A program made the position numbers and the translations under genes. The notes below the pieces were generated by a model. The model saw only the letters and a list, made by a program, of their open reading frames with translations. It was not told the DNA's origin and did no database searches. From Clostridium sp. C8-1-8 (GTDB taxonomy: Bacteria; Bacillota; Clostridia; Clostridiales; Clostridiaceae), in assembly GCF_009928445.1 (NCBI RefSeq), contig NZ_JAABNO010000001.1, forward strand, positions 124,001 to 188,000: a stretch of 64,000 nucleotides of DNA, written 5' to 3'. This document shows, in pieces, positions 1-8,191 of the stretch. Position 1 is the stretch's first letter. Every line of letters starts with the position of its first letter.

Positions 1-2
1 TA

Positions 3-1484
3 AAACCAAAACAACTTTATGTTATATCCCAAGATCGGTTATCAGAAGCTGAAAAAACCATGCTATCTACACTCCAAGGGCTAGTTAATAGTCAATCTGC
101 ATATCAGATTTATATATTAAGTTCTAGTCAGCCAGATTATAGGTTATGGTTAAATGATCTCAAATCCAGTTATGGAGTAAACTTTAAAAATGTTTATGAT
201 CCTTGGGAGCTAGTACATATGTTTAAGGATTATGTAGAAGGTTATGTACTTTATAGCGGAGGTGACAACCCATCTATAAACAATGCCTGTTCTTTATGTG
301 GATTAAAAAACTCTATTGCTGTGGATAAAAGTATTGAATATAAGGTAAAGCTTCACGGTATAACAAAGCTTAAGGGTGATTGCAGGAATACAAATGAGGC
401 TTGGGCCTATGAAAACTTGTGGAATAAAGGCTTAAACCATAGTTTAGTCATACAGCTTCAGCCTAGCAAAGCTTCAGCTCTAAGAGATTATGCCTTAATG
501 TCAAAGGCGCTAGTATTCTATGAAAATGATCCTAATACTACAAAGCTTAGAGAAAAAATATTTTCATCAATGGATAAAAATTCAGTATGCCTAGGTTGGG
601 GTCCAGATGAATTTGTTAATGTAAGCACAGCTTCTAAAAATGGAGTAAGTGTTGTGGCAGCAGATTGGTCTTATAATCTAACAGTTCTAAGTTCCTTCGA
701 CTCTAAACCCTTAATGCAGAAAGCTGAAGATAAAGAAATACCAAAAGAAGACAATGTCCATTATGTTACCTTTATCATGTCTGATGGAGATAACCAACAG
801 TGGAATCTTGGCTCCAATTATAACTCTCAAAAGTGGTTTGGATCTACAAATAGAGGAAAGTTCCATATGGGATGGGGCATAAGCCCATCGATGTATTACT
901 TAGCACCTACAGTTTTTAAAAAATATTATGACAGTGTTTCTAATAAACCTTTTGAGGATTATTTTATAGTTCCTCCTTCAGGTAATGGTTATATGTACCC
1001 AAGTAAGTTTGAAAAAAGCAGCTTAAAATTATATTTACAGCAATTAGATGATTATATGAAAGACACTGATGAGAAATATATGGCGGTTATAGATGATGGT
1101 AGTTTTCATGACAAGAGGCTTTGGAACAAGTTTACCGATAAGCCTCATATGAAAGGTATATTTTATTTAGATTATCATAGGCATGATAACTATCACGGAG
1201 AGATAATATGGTCTAAAAATAAACCAATAGTATCTTGCAGAGATTTGCTTTGGAGTGGCTTAGAAGATGAAAGCCAGTTAGTTAAAAATATTAATGATAG
1301 AGTTGAAAATGGTGAAACCAATGTGAAGGACCCTAAAGCCTACACCTTTGTATATGTTCATGCCTGGAGCAAGACTATGGATAATGTGAAATCTGCTATG
1401 GATATGTTAAATAAGAATCCAAAGGTAAGAGTAGTTAGTCCAAAGGTTTTTATGGAGACTATTGATAGAAATGTAAAAAGATAA
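3..1484 (+). CDS. GxGYxYP-family protein, 5' end outside window
   Basis: The reading frame is open to the left window edge (it reads KPKQLYVISQDRLSEAEKTM before the first ATG at 60), so the gene starts upstream and about 493 codons are visible. The motif GNGYMYP near residue 305 from that ATG is the signature that names the GxGYxYP family, a putative glycoside-hydrolase-like family found mostly in gut and environmental bacteria. LQGLVN near the visible start matches the N-terminal domain of the same family, where a similar phrase precedes the sugar-binding fold. Aromatic and acidic residues are abundant (DGDNQQWN, YLDYHRHDNYHG). No signal peptide can be judged because the N-terminus is missing. 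The substrate is unknown. A weak hairpin follows at 1543. Family membership is confident; enzymatic activity is inference. Confidence 0.8.
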   Translation, partial: KPKQLYVISQDRLSEAEKTMLSTLQGLVNSQSAYQIYILSSSQPDYRLWLNDLKSSYGVNFKNVYDPWELVHMFKDYVEGYVLYSGGDNPSINNACSLCGLKNSIAVDKSIEYKVKLHGITKLKGDCRNTNEAWAYENLWNKGLNHSLVIQLQPSKASALRDYALMSKALVFYENDPNTTKLREKIFSSMDKNSVCLGWGPDEFVNVSTASKNGVSVVAADWSYNLTVLSSFDSKPLMQKAEDKEIPKEDNVHYVTFIMSDGDNQQWNLGSNYNSQKWFGSTNRGKFHMGWGISPSMYYLAPTVFKKYYDSVSNKPFEDYFIVPPSGNGYMYPSKFEKSSLKLYLQQLDDYMKDTDEKYMAVIDDGSFHDKRLWNKFTDKPHMKGIFYLDYHRHDNYHGEIIWSKNKPIVSCRDLLWSGLEDESQLVKNINDRVENGETNVKDPKAYTFVYVHAWSKTMDNVKSAMDMLNKNPKVRVVSPKVFMETIDRNVKR

Positions 1485-1542
1485 TGTTATTTACAAGTTG
1501 TAGCGTAATAGAGTGAGCTGTTTATAATAAGAATTGGAGTTT

Positions 1543-1574
1543 CAAGGCTCCTATTATCAGTGATAGGAGCTTTG
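1543..1574 (+). terminator. Hairpin after the GxGYxYP gene, possible terminator
   Basis: The arms CAAGGCTCCTAT and ATAGGAGCTTTG form a 12-bp stem with one mismatch and an 8-nt loop. The downstream sequence is AAAACAG rather than a T-run, so termination is uncertain. Confidence 0.4.
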
Positions 1575-1605
1575 AAAACAGCCTTGGGATTTAGGTTGTA
1601 TATTT

Positions 1606-1712
1606 TATAGAGGTCCGAACTCGGCTATTAATTTATGCATGCATAAAAATAATCCAAAGATTCTATATTTGAGCAATTGTGAATTAAGTTTCTTTATAAA
1701 GTTCCTAATTCA
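1606..1712 (+). repeat. Intergenic repeat F1, divergent copy
   Basis: This stretch shares the F1 core (TATTAATTTATGCATG then GAATTAAGTTT) and has degraded ends (AGGTCCGAAC and AAGTTCCTAA). It is the most divergent copy and the only one not close to a start codon; the next gene begins at 2165. The rest of 1713-2164 shows no gene I can support. Confidence 0.5.
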
Positions 1713-2164
1713 ACTGTCGGTTTACAAGTAGTGGAAGATGACCATGGTCTATTGTTCTCTGATGGATATGCTAGGATTCTATACAGTAGCTATTTAGTTA
1801 ATGTAATTATGCTCTTAGAGAAAACTAGACTAACTTTAATTATTTTGTTATTTGTAACATTGTGTTGAGTATATCTATATACATAGCTCAAAGTAATTAT
1901 ATGGAATTTTATTATATTTTTACAATTTAAGGCTTGTACTGTAAAAAGAGTGGTGGTATAATTTGACTGAAACAAGAATTAAAATGTTTGGCGCTAAACA
2001 TAAGACTTGAATCAATAAGTATAACAATAATAATATTAATGAGTTTCGGAAATTAGTTTGACATATAATTTCCTTATTTATTGCACCTTTGAGAAAACGG
2101 TTGCACTGTCAGGTGATGTTATTCTAGTGATTTCCAATAAAAAAAAGCTTGGAGGGTTTTAATA

Positions 2165-2506
2165 ATGAAGAAAAAAATAATTGCTTTAACACTTATTTGT
2201 GTTGGTCTAATAGGAACTACAGCTTTCGCAAATTCTATTAGAAGTAATGGTATTAGTGTTTCCAGTGGATATGACTACTATGGGAATGTTAGTCATGGTG
2301 GAAGCGCATATACTTACACCTATTATGATAAAGCTGAAGCATGGTTAACTGCATATAATTCATCTAATAAACAAATAGATTATAGGTATGCTAGTGGATG
2401 GACATCAGCTGTTACAGATGATGTATATAATCGTGATATCGCAAGATTAAAAGGCGAGCATAGAGGCTATGACGGAGAGTATTTAGTGTCTAATTACCAA
2501 TTTTAA
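2165..2506 (+). CDS. Small secreted lactococcin 972-like bacteriocin precursor
   Basis: This is a 113-residue precursor with a textbook Sec signal peptide: KKK, a hydrophobic core, then TAFA with cleavage expected after Ala22. The mature part is about 91 residues, lacks cysteine, is rich in Tyr, Ser and Gly, and ends in an aromatic-rich tail (NYQF). The segment VSSGYDYYGNVSHGG resembles the start of mature lactococcin 972 (VSSAYSNYHHG), a secreted, unmodified peptide that binds lipid II. The ribosome binding site is GGAGG at 2151. A strong terminator follows, then two FtsX-like permeases and an ABC ATPase, the usual immunity/transport partners of this family. Assignment rests on architecture, context and short-range similarity. 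It could instead be another small exoprotein guarded by a MacB-like transporter. Confidence 0.6.
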   Translation: MKKKIIALTLICVGLIGTTAFANSIRSNGISVSSGYDYYGNVSHGGSAYTYTYYDKAEAWLTAYNSSNKQIDYRYASGWTSAVTDDVYNRDIARLKGEHRGYDGEYLVSNYQF

Positions 2507-2520
2507 TAAAGAATATTGGG

Positions 2521-2555
2521 GGAGAAATCTACTTGGTAGGATTTCTCCTTATTTT
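2521..2555 (+). terminator. Terminator between peptide gene and permeases
   Basis: GGAGAAATC (2521-2529) and GATTTCTCC (2540-2548) are perfectly complementary, extended by a TAC/GTA inner pair and followed by TTATTTT. It would attenuate read-through from the peptide gene into the permeases. It also rules out the in-frame TTG at 2533 as a start codon, since that lies inside the stem. Confidence 0.85.
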
Positions 2556-2568
2556 AAAGGATGATAGT

Positions 2569-3654
2569 ATGAATTATATTAAAAGTAAGAATATATCACT
2601 TATTGTAATGATAATCTATTTTGTCATAGCACTATGTATTTCTCTTACAGTAGGTAAGATTGCTGATGTAATAAAGCAAAGTAAGGCGCTTAATTGGTAT
2701 GTTACCGATAATGCTGTTTCAGTAGCAATGGTTGATAAGATTAATTATGAGGATTTAATAAGTACTATGAGTGAAAAAGGAACAGTGATAGAAAAAAACT
2801 TAGTAGATTTTTATGATGATGAAGATAAGCCTTATGAGGGAGTCGCTCTGTATTTTAATAGTAAGCTTTCAGAAAGCCCTAGCATCTTGAAAGGGCGATT
2901 TTTAAATAGTGACGACTTTAGCAAGGCGGAAGGCTTTGCTGTAATAGGGAAGAATCTTTTAAAAAATACTATTGAAAAGGATGGAAGCAGAATTTTTGTT
3001 TATGAAAAAAAGCAATATAAGGTTATAGGTATATGTGGAGATGATAATAAGGATGTACCTGACAACAATAGGTTTTATATAAATGTTAATTACTACATGA
3101 AAGGCTTAGAGCATTCAAATGATATAGGGTGGGTTTTTGATAATATATATGGGAAAAGAGATTTTATATCAAAGCTAGAGAGTGGTCTCAATGTAAAGAT
3201 TGATGAAAGAGATGTAAAAGCATTAAATACTAAGTCTCTTGTGATAAATGGCATGAGAGATAAAAAGTCTAATCTAATTAACACAGCCGTAGTATTAATC
3301 ACATTAATAATTACACTTGTAAATACTTCTTTCTTCTGGTTTGGTAAAAGACGAAAAGAAATTGCAGTAAGAAAACTTTGTGGAGGCACAAATAAGCGGA
3401 TTATAATAAATCTAATGCTTTCTTATATAGGACAAGCGATTTTTGCATCAATGTTGGCTGTATTTACCCATTGGATAATTAATACTTTAAAAACAAGCAC
3501 AAGTTTATTACAAGTAGATGGAAGTGTATCACTTATAAATATAGTTGTTCTAATTCTAAGCTCATTAATTATAGGTAGTATAACGATTATATTCCTTCTT
3601 TTAGATATATTAAAATTGGAATGTAATGATATGATGAGGAGGAGTAGAGTATGA
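2569..3654 (+). CDS. FtsX/MacB-like ABC permease, first half of putative bacteriocin immunity transporter
   Basis: This is a 361-residue membrane protein with one N-terminal membrane segment (about residues 8-30), a large extracytoplasmic domain of about 200 residues, and three C-terminal membrane segments. RKEIAVRKLCGGTNKRI lies between the first two C-terminal segments and is the conserved cytoplasmic coupling motif of FtsX/MacB permeases. The ATG at 2569, preceded by AAAGG at 2556, is chosen over the TTG at 2533, which lies inside a terminator hairpin. The stop overlaps the next start by 4 bp (ATGA). In lactococcin 972 clusters the equivalent protein is usually one long chain of about 650-700 residues; here it appears as two consecutive 4-segment proteins. 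The role (immunity or peptide extrusion) is inferred from context. Confidence 0.75.
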   Translation: MNYIKSKNISLIVMIIYFVIALCISLTVGKIADVIKQSKALNWYVTDNAVSVAMVDKINYEDLISTMSEKGTVIEKNLVDFYDDEDKPYEGVALYFNSKLSESPSILKGRFLNSDDFSKAEGFAVIGKNLLKNTIEKDGSRIFVYEKKQYKVIGICGDDNKDVPDNNRFYINVNYYMKGLEHSNDIGWVFDNIYGKRDFISKLESGLNVKIDERDVKALNTKSLVINGMRDKKSNLINTAVVLITLIITLVNTSFFWFGKRRKEIAVRKLCGGTNKRIIINLMLSYIGQAIFASMLAVFTHWIINTLKTSTSLLQVDGSVSLINIVVLILSSLIIGSITIIFLLLDILKLECNDMMRRSRV

Positions 3655-4898
3655 CAAACTTAAAGTATTTCTTATATTCCTTATCAAGAAAGAAAACATT
3701 TTTTATAATGTCTGTGTTTCAGATAACCTTCTGCTTAACTTTAGTATTTAGTTTATATTTAGGGTACAGATATTCTTATGATAGGATAAGCAATATAATA
3801 AGTCTATATCATGGTAAAAACATATATGAATTGAATAAAGTAACATTTCCTAGTAATAATATTACAATGAGTCAAGCTAAAGAGCTTGCTGCAACGATGG
3901 AAGCTATGCAAAATGTTGAATATATAGATTTTAAGCAAGAATCAACCGCTGCTAAGTATTCAGATAAGCTTAAAAAGTTCATTATAAAAGGACAAGAGAA
4001 TGCACCTTACTATAATAGTGAAAGAATAGCGGTATTAAAGTCTGTTCAAGTTAATAATACCCTTATAAAGCTAATGAACTTTCCTCTAAAGCAGGGTAGT
4101 TGGGATCAAGTTTTGAAATATAATAATAAAAATATAGAGATAACACCAGTAGTTCTAGGGAGTGATTACTTAGATTCATTTAAGCTTGGAGATACGATTG
4201 AATACATTAATCCAAGAACAAGAGCCTTTAGTAAACTATTAGTAACTGGCATAATGGATAAGGGAGCTACATATGTTGTTAGTTATAATGGTGTAGGAGT
4301 AAGTTTAGACGATGCTATAATTTATCCAAGGATAGATGTTGAAGATAAGAGTGCGCCTAATAGTGATATATATATAAATAAATACTTGGGTAGTCAGGTA
4401 CTAGTGAAAAGTGACTTAGAAGGTTTTAAGACTAAGGTTAAGGAGTCTGCTAAAAAGCTTGGATACAGAGTTGCTGTTTTAGATCCTGACAAGGAGGCTG
4501 AGAAAGATATTAATTATATGAAAAGCACTGTGTCAGAAGCTCAAGTAATAGCTTTAATAATCACTGTGTTTTCCATAGTAAGCTTAACTGTAGCTTTATA
4601 TAGTAATATATTAAAAAACTATAGAGAGTTTGGTATTCATATACTTTTAGGCTGTAAGAAGTCTGATATCTATAAGCGAATTTTATATGAAATTTTATTC
4701 ATAACAGCTATTTCTATAGTACTTACAATAATCATAATAAAAAGGATTTTCTATAATAGTCTAAACTATAATTATATAAATGGTAGTATAGGTCTTCTCA
4801 TCATCTTTGCCATTTTACTAAGTTTAATTATTTCAATAGTGCCTATTCTTCAAATAAGGAAGCTAAGACTAAATAACATGATTAGAGGTGATGAGTAA
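3651..4898 (+). CDS. FtsX/MacB-like ABC permease, second half
   Basis: This 415-residue protein has the same architecture as its neighbour: an N-terminal membrane segment (about 16-38), an extracytoplasmic domain of about 240 residues, and three C-terminal segments. REFGIHILLGCKKSDIYKRI is the coupling motif facing the ATPase. It overlaps the preceding gene by 4 bp and the ATPase gene by 1 bp (TAATG), so the three are translationally coupled. Together the two permeases supply eight membrane segments, enough for one MacB-like transporter with a single ATPase gene acting as dimer. The substrate is presumed to be the 2165-2506 peptide or a related antibiotic; this is inference. Confidence 0.75.
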   Translation: MTNLKYFLYSLSRKKTFFIMSVFQITFCLTLVFSLYLGYRYSYDRISNIISLYHGKNIYELNKVTFPSNNITMSQAKELAATMEAMQNVEYIDFKQESTAAKYSDKLKKFIIKGQENAPYYNSERIAVLKSVQVNNTLIKLMNFPLKQGSWDQVLKYNNKNIEITPVVLGSDYLDSFKLGDTIEYINPRTRAFSKLLVTGIMDKGATYVVSYNGVGVSLDDAIIYPRIDVEDKSAPNSDIYINKYLGSQVLVKSDLEGFKTKVKESAKKLGYRVAVLDPDKEAEKDINYMKSTVSEAQVIALIITVFSIVSLTVALYSNILKNYREFGIHILLGCKKSDIYKRILYEILFITAISIVLTIIIIKRIFYNSLNYNYINGSIGLLIIFAILLSLIISIVPILQIRKLRLNNMIRGDE

Positions 4899-5620
4899 TG
4901 ATGATGATTGAACTAAAAAATGTTAGTAAGATATATGGCTCAAAGAAAGAAGCTTCAGTTCATGCTTTAAAGAATATAAATTTAGAGATAAATAAAGGTG
5001 AGATGGTTGCTATAGTAGGAAAATCAGGTTCGGGGAAGTCAACCTTACTAAATATAATTGGATGTGTAGACAAGCATACTGAGGGAAGCTATTTATTAAA
5101 TGGTACAGATATAAGTCAGCATAATGAGAATAAACTAGCTTATTTGAGAAACTCAGTTTTTGGGTTCGTGCTTCAGTATTTTGGGCTTATTGAGGACTTT
5201 ACAGTGTACAACAATGTAGTTATACCTTTAGAATATGGAAAAGCATCAAAAAAGCTTTATAAAAAGAAGATAGAAGAGATTTTGAGTAAGCTGGGAATAA
5301 AGGATAAAATGAACTCAACACCTTCCAAGTTATCTGGTGGACAATGTCAGAGAGTTGCCATTGCAAGAGCTATAGTTAATGATCCCGAAATCATACTAGC
5401 TGATGAGCCTACAGGAGCGCTAGACAAGCAAACTGGTATGGAAATAATAGAGGTTTTAAAGCAGCTAAATAAGGAAGGAACAACAGTAATAATGGTAACT
5501 CATGATAAGGAGATTGCTAATTGCTGTAATAGGATTATAACCATAGAAGATGGAGAAATTACATCAGATGTAAACTTACTTGAAGATAAAGATGGCAAGT
5601 GTAAAAGTGAATCTGTATAG
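4898..5620 (+). CDS. ABC transporter ATPase, MacB/lactococcin 972-group type
   Basis: This is a complete 240-residue ATPase: Walker A GKSGSGKS (about residue 41), signature LSGGQ, Walker B ILADEPTGALD and switch histidine VTHD. LADEPTGALD and the short length place it in the MacB/LolD subfamily that also contains the lactococcin 972-group ATPases. The signature continues CQRVAIARA where most members have QQRVAIARA; I see no reason this would abolish activity. There are three consecutive ATGs (4898, 4901, 4904), so the exact start is ambiguous; the first overlaps the preceding stop. It powers the two upstream permeases. Confidence 0.9.
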   Translation: MMMIELKNVSKIYGSKKEASVHALKNINLEINKGEMVAIVGKSGSGKSTLLNIIGCVDKHTEGSYLLNGTDISQHNENKLAYLRNSVFGFVLQYFGLIEDFTVYNNVVIPLEYGKASKKLYKKKIEEILSKLGIKDKMNSTPSKLSGGQCQRVAIARAIVNDPEIILADEPTGALDKQTGMEIIEVLKQLNKEGTTVIMVTHDKEIANCCNRIITIEDGEITSDVNLLEDKDGKCKSESV

Positions 5621-5622
5621 TA

Positions 5623-5664
5623 CTTATAAGAATCTAACTTTTAGCAATCTAAAGTTCTTATAAG
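5623..5664. repeat. Long inverted repeat after the ABC operon
   Basis: CTTATAAGAA (5623-5632) is complementary to TTCTTATAAG (5655-5664), with an inner AACTTTTAG/CTAAAGTT pairing around a CAAT loop. It is followed by A-rich rather than T-rich sequence, so it is not a standard terminator for the plus strand. It may protect the 3' end of the operon mRNA. Confidence 0.5.
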
Positions 5665-5779
5665 AAAAAATTAGAAGTTGTTTTAAATCTTAGAAGTAAT
5701 AGGAAAGCTACTTTAAGGCGGTCATTAAGAAATAATACATTGTTTAGTGTTAGGTATAAAAACTCTACTCCAAAATACA

Positions 5780-5808
5780 TTGGAATTTTAATGGTAGTGT
5801 GATATAAT
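5780..5808 (+). promoter_or_regulatory. Sigma-A-type promoter with extended -10
   Basis: TTGGAA (5780-5785), a 17-bp spacer, and TATAAT (5803-5808) preceded by TGA make an extended -10 (TGATATAAT). The expected transcription start is near 5815. The same TGATATAAT box drives the leader at 13661-13669. Confidence 0.7.
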
Positions 5809-5814
5809 ATGTAA

Positions 5815-5925
5815 TTAAGTTACGTTTATATATAACAAGTTGTAACTTGACTAAAGAAGCCTAGCGTTTTAAGTTTATATAACCAATAAAAGGTTACTGG
5901 ATGCTTACCAGTAGCCTTTTATTTA
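5815..5925 (+). ncRNA. Candidate small RNA of about 110 nt
   Basis: The segment sits between a strong promoter (5780-5808) and a strong terminator (5888-5924) and contains no ORF with a ribosome binding site. It has a possible 5' hairpin around AAGTTAC/GTAACTT. I do not recognise it as a known RNA family. Support comes only from the promoter and terminator pair. Confidence 0.45.
5888..5924 (+). terminator. Strong intrinsic terminator of candidate sRNA
   Basis: AAAAGGTTACTGG (5888-5900) pairs with CCAGTAGCCTTTT (5908-5920) over 13 bp with one G-U pair, followed by ATTTATT. Confidence 0.8.
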
Positions 5926-5926
5926 T

Positions 5927-6085
5927 TATTCAGAAAATAACTCTAAAAAGTAAAAAGCGTGCTATCTTCGACCACAGCACGTTTTTACTAACAACTTAAG
6001 ATAATTTAACTTATAAAACCACAAAAGTTGTTTCCTTATATTAACTATGGCATATTCTCAAGGAAAATAAACTTTAAATTAGTGA
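5927..6085 (+). pseudogene. Truncated duplicate of the 13927-14090 segment
   Basis: From 5927 the sequence closely matches 13927-14090. It starts with the last codons of the 59-residue membrane protein (SENNSKK then stop), continues through the terminator hairpin (AAAAAGCGTGCT / AGCACGTTTTT, 5952-5985), and runs through about 100 bp of shared downstream sequence (ACTTATAAAACCACAAAAG and AATAAACTTTAAATTA). The 5' part of the gene is missing, replaced by the candidate sRNA terminator. This is a remnant left by duplication and deletion. Confidence 0.7.
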
Positions 6086-6159
6086 GTTATTTAGTGGAAT
6101 CACTTAAGTTTTATGTTTATTTAATCATCTTAAGAACTGTATTAAATATATAAAACTTC

Positions 6160-6245
6160 ACCCAAAATCAATTTTCAAAAATCCTTTAGTTTCTGAAGGG
6201 AGAATTTGAGAATATAAGTTTTATTACGAAGTTATACATCTACAA
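6160..6245 (+). repeat. Intergenic repeat F3, copy 1
   Basis: It shares with other F3 copies the central GGGAGAATTTGAGAATATA and the right end TTTTATTACGAAGTTATACATCT. The left end is degraded. Confidence 0.55.
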
Positions 6246-6305
6246 CTAAGGTAAAGGAATTGTTTAGATAATAAGAATACTTAAATACTATTATAAATTG
6301 AAACT

Positions 6306-6719
6306 TTAGCAAAAGCGCTTTACTATAAAGGCTCCAATAACTATGACTAAATATACTGCTCCTAAGCATACTATCAAAGCACCAACCTCAACAGTTTTCA
6401 CCCCTAAAGCATATAAGATAAATAATCCAAGTCCGCTTCCTATTAAGACAATATATAAAACAATCAGAAAGTATCTCTTTAAAATAGCTACATTTCGTTC
6501 ATCGATAGGTGGAATATTGGTAGCGTTCTTTTTGGATATTAAGGAGATTATATTAGGTACAAGTAATCCTATGAGACTACCGCCTACAGAAGCCATGGCT
6601 AAGGTGTTAAAATTCATATTGGATCTTATGCTTAATACATAAGAAACTACTAATGCTCCTACTATAAAGATTACAGCTAGATACAAATTTGCAAATAAAC
6701 TAAGTTTTTTTGTTTTCAT
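6306..6719 (-). CDS. Four-helix membrane protein paired with an XRE regulator
   Basis: This 137-residue integral membrane protein has four hydrophobic segments (about 8-30, 38-58, 83-105 and 112-133). A cytoplasmic loop holds PPIDERNVAILKRY between segments 2 and 3. The loop motif DER and the pairing with a 70-residue HTH protein are typical of small repressor/membrane-protein operons in Firmicutes, whose function is generally unknown. Its start lies 4 nt after the upstream HTH stop, with AAGGAGG inside the end of the HTH gene, so the two are translated together. It is controlled by the operators at 6957-7021. Confidence 0.7.
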   Translation of the reverse strand: MKTKKLSLFANLYLAVIFIVGALVVSYVLSIRSNMNFNTLAMASVGGSLIGLLVPNIISLISKKNATNIPPIDERNVAILKRYFLIVLYIVLIGSGLGLFILYALGVKTVEVGALIVCLGAVYLVIVIGAFIVKRFC

Positions 6720-6723
6720 ACAA

Positions 6724-6939
6724 CTAATCCTCCTTACTATTCTTTTCTAAATAAAATAACTGCTCTATAGGTACATCAAAATATTCAATAAGCTTCAAGG
6801 CTAGCTCTAAGCTAGGATTGTATTTGTTTTTTTCTATGGCATTTATGGTCTGCCTCGTAATCCTGAGATCTTCAGCCATCTTTATCTGAGTTATTCCTCT
6901 TTCTTCTCTTATTTCTCTAATGTGATTTATTACTTTCAA
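6724..6939 (-). CDS. Small XRE-family (Cro/CI-like) repressor
   Basis: This 71-residue protein consists almost entirely of a helix-turn-helix domain: IREIREERGITQIKMAEDL, then TRQTINAIEKNKYNPSLELALKL and a short tail EQLFYLEKN. This is the compact YozG/YvaO-like form. The start is TTG at 6939 with AGGAG upstream. Its promoter is bracketed by two identical-core palindromes, so it very probably represses its own operon. The partner gene is the four-helix membrane protein just downstream. Confidence 0.85.
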   Translation of the reverse strand: MKVINHIREIREERGITQIKMAEDLRITRQTINAIEKNKYNPSLELALKLIEYFDVPIEQLFYLEKNSKED

Positions 6940-6956
6940 ATAAAATCATCTCCTAG

Positions 6957-6980
6957 TAGTGTAAAGATATCTTTACACTA
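6957..6980. promoter_or_regulatory. XRE operator O1, perfect 24-bp palindrome
   Basis: The half site TAGTGTAAAGAT is followed by its exact reverse complement ATCTTTACACTA. It lies just downstream of the -10 box on the minus strand, between promoter and gene. Confidence 0.8.
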
Positions 6981-7009
6981 ATTGTATTGCAAATAATTGG
7001 ATGTGTAAA
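6981..7009 (-). promoter_or_regulatory. Promoter of the XRE operon
   Basis: Read on the minus strand: TTTACA (7009-7004), a 17-bp spacer, TACAAT (6986-6981). The -35 lies inside operator O2 and the -10 abuts operator O1, an arrangement suited to full repression. Confidence 0.75.
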
Positions 7010-7021
7010 GATATCTTTACA
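7004..7021. promoter_or_regulatory. XRE operator O2, perfect 18-bp palindrome
   Basis: TGTAAAGAT followed by ATCTTTACA, the same core as O1. The centres are 44 bp apart, about four helical turns, so both dimers would lie on the same face of the DNA. Confidence 0.8.
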
Positions 7022-7444
7022 TTATTTTTTGAATTTATATTTTAAACAATGCTATGATTAATTCAACAGGTACTTTAATAGAGCTTAAACAATAAATTAA
7101 CTTGGGTTCTAAGATCTTTAAAGTATTTAATGGCAGCTAAGTGTAAAAAGTGGAAGAAGGCTCTAATATCTATGGTAGCTTCTATGAAATAAGTATTATT
7201 CATAAAACTAGTTCAAAATTTTGATGACTAGTAAGCAGCAATGTTATATTATTTATATGAAAGCAATAATTTGCCATGGATAGAGAAGCATGATAGTACA
7301 TCATTAATAAACATTTAATTAAGAAAAGCTCCTATCTGAACACATATTGGCAGCTTTAAATGAATATCTGAAAATGTTACTTAGGTAATTTTTCAGATGC
7401 ACAAGCTTTATAAATACAAATAATACCTGAATGGAGAAATAATT
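7022..7444. other. Intergenic region with no recognised feature
   Basis: I found no ORF with a ribosome binding site, no strong hairpin and no clear F1-F3 repeat here. It should hold the promoter of the gene at 7445. Confidence 0.4.
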
Positions 7445-7963
7445 ATGGATAAAAAGAAGTGGGCAGCGGTAGCCTTCTCAGTATCATTGATTATAGCTGC
7501 TGTGGATTTATTGATTAATATGATTACTTTAACAAATAACAACAGAGCTATGATAAATGAACGAGGAGAAAAGATTCAGACTAATATACTTGATTTATAT
7601 TCTACAGTTAAGGATGCTGAGAAAGATTTAGCTAACAAGGATACTAAGAGTCTGCAAAGGGATTACTGGAAGTTCAATGAGGCTGGAAAGCTAGACTTAC
7701 CAAAGAAGTCAGTACCTGATTTCCTTGTAGGTTTGACAAGAGAGTATCAAGAGCTAAATAGATTAAAGGATAGCAATGGATCTGAGCAGCAGATGGCTGA
7801 GGCTATAGATAGAACTCAACTTAAGCTAGAGAAGCTTGAAGGGGCACTGAATATTATAATAGAGGATTGCAAGATAGATCCTGTAAAGTATTATTTTCTA
7901 GATAAAGAGGAGAATAAGGCTATGGAGAAGGCTTTAAATATGCTGACTGAGAGTAATTCGTGA
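7445..7963 (+). CDS. Membrane-anchored coiled-coil protein, unknown function
   Basis: This 172-residue protein has one N-terminal membrane segment (about residues 8-30: AAVAFSVSLIIAAVDLLINM) with KKK before it, so the bulk is probably outside the cell. The rest is charged and helical, with likely coiled coil around KDAEKDLANKDTKS and QLKLEKLEGALNII. GGAGAA precedes the ATG by 8 nt. It stands alone between noncoding stretches. I do not recognise a family. Confidence 0.6.
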   Translation: MDKKKWAAVAFSVSLIIAAVDLLINMITLTNNNRAMINERGEKIQTNILDLYSTVKDAEKDLANKDTKSLQRDYWKFNEAGKLDLPKKSVPDFLVGLTREYQELNRLKDSNGSEQQMAEAIDRTQLKLEKLEGALNIIIEDCKIDPVKYYFLDKEENKAMEKALNMLTESNS

Positions 7964-8191
7964 GCTTTGGGTTTTGTAATACTTAGATGGTATTATAATT
8001 TAAGTATGGTATTAATATTTAATTAAAATTAATTTGAGTCATAATTAAGCATTAAAAATACAAGCTATTTTTTCTTGTATTCTGAGAAAACATTGCTACT
8101 AATAAAGCACTCGGTGGATAAGAAAACTCTTTACCCAATAAGAAAATAAGAAAGTCTTTGCTAGAACAACCTAGTAATATCAGTTCTTTAG

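Noticed and set aside
1790..1975. 61-codon minus-strand ORF
   Set aside because: No ribosome binding site, odd composition, no partner; lies in AT-rich intergenic DNA.
6343..6642. 99-codon plus-strand ORF
   Set aside because: Antisense to the four-helix membrane protein gene, which has a ribosome binding site, an operon partner and a promoter.
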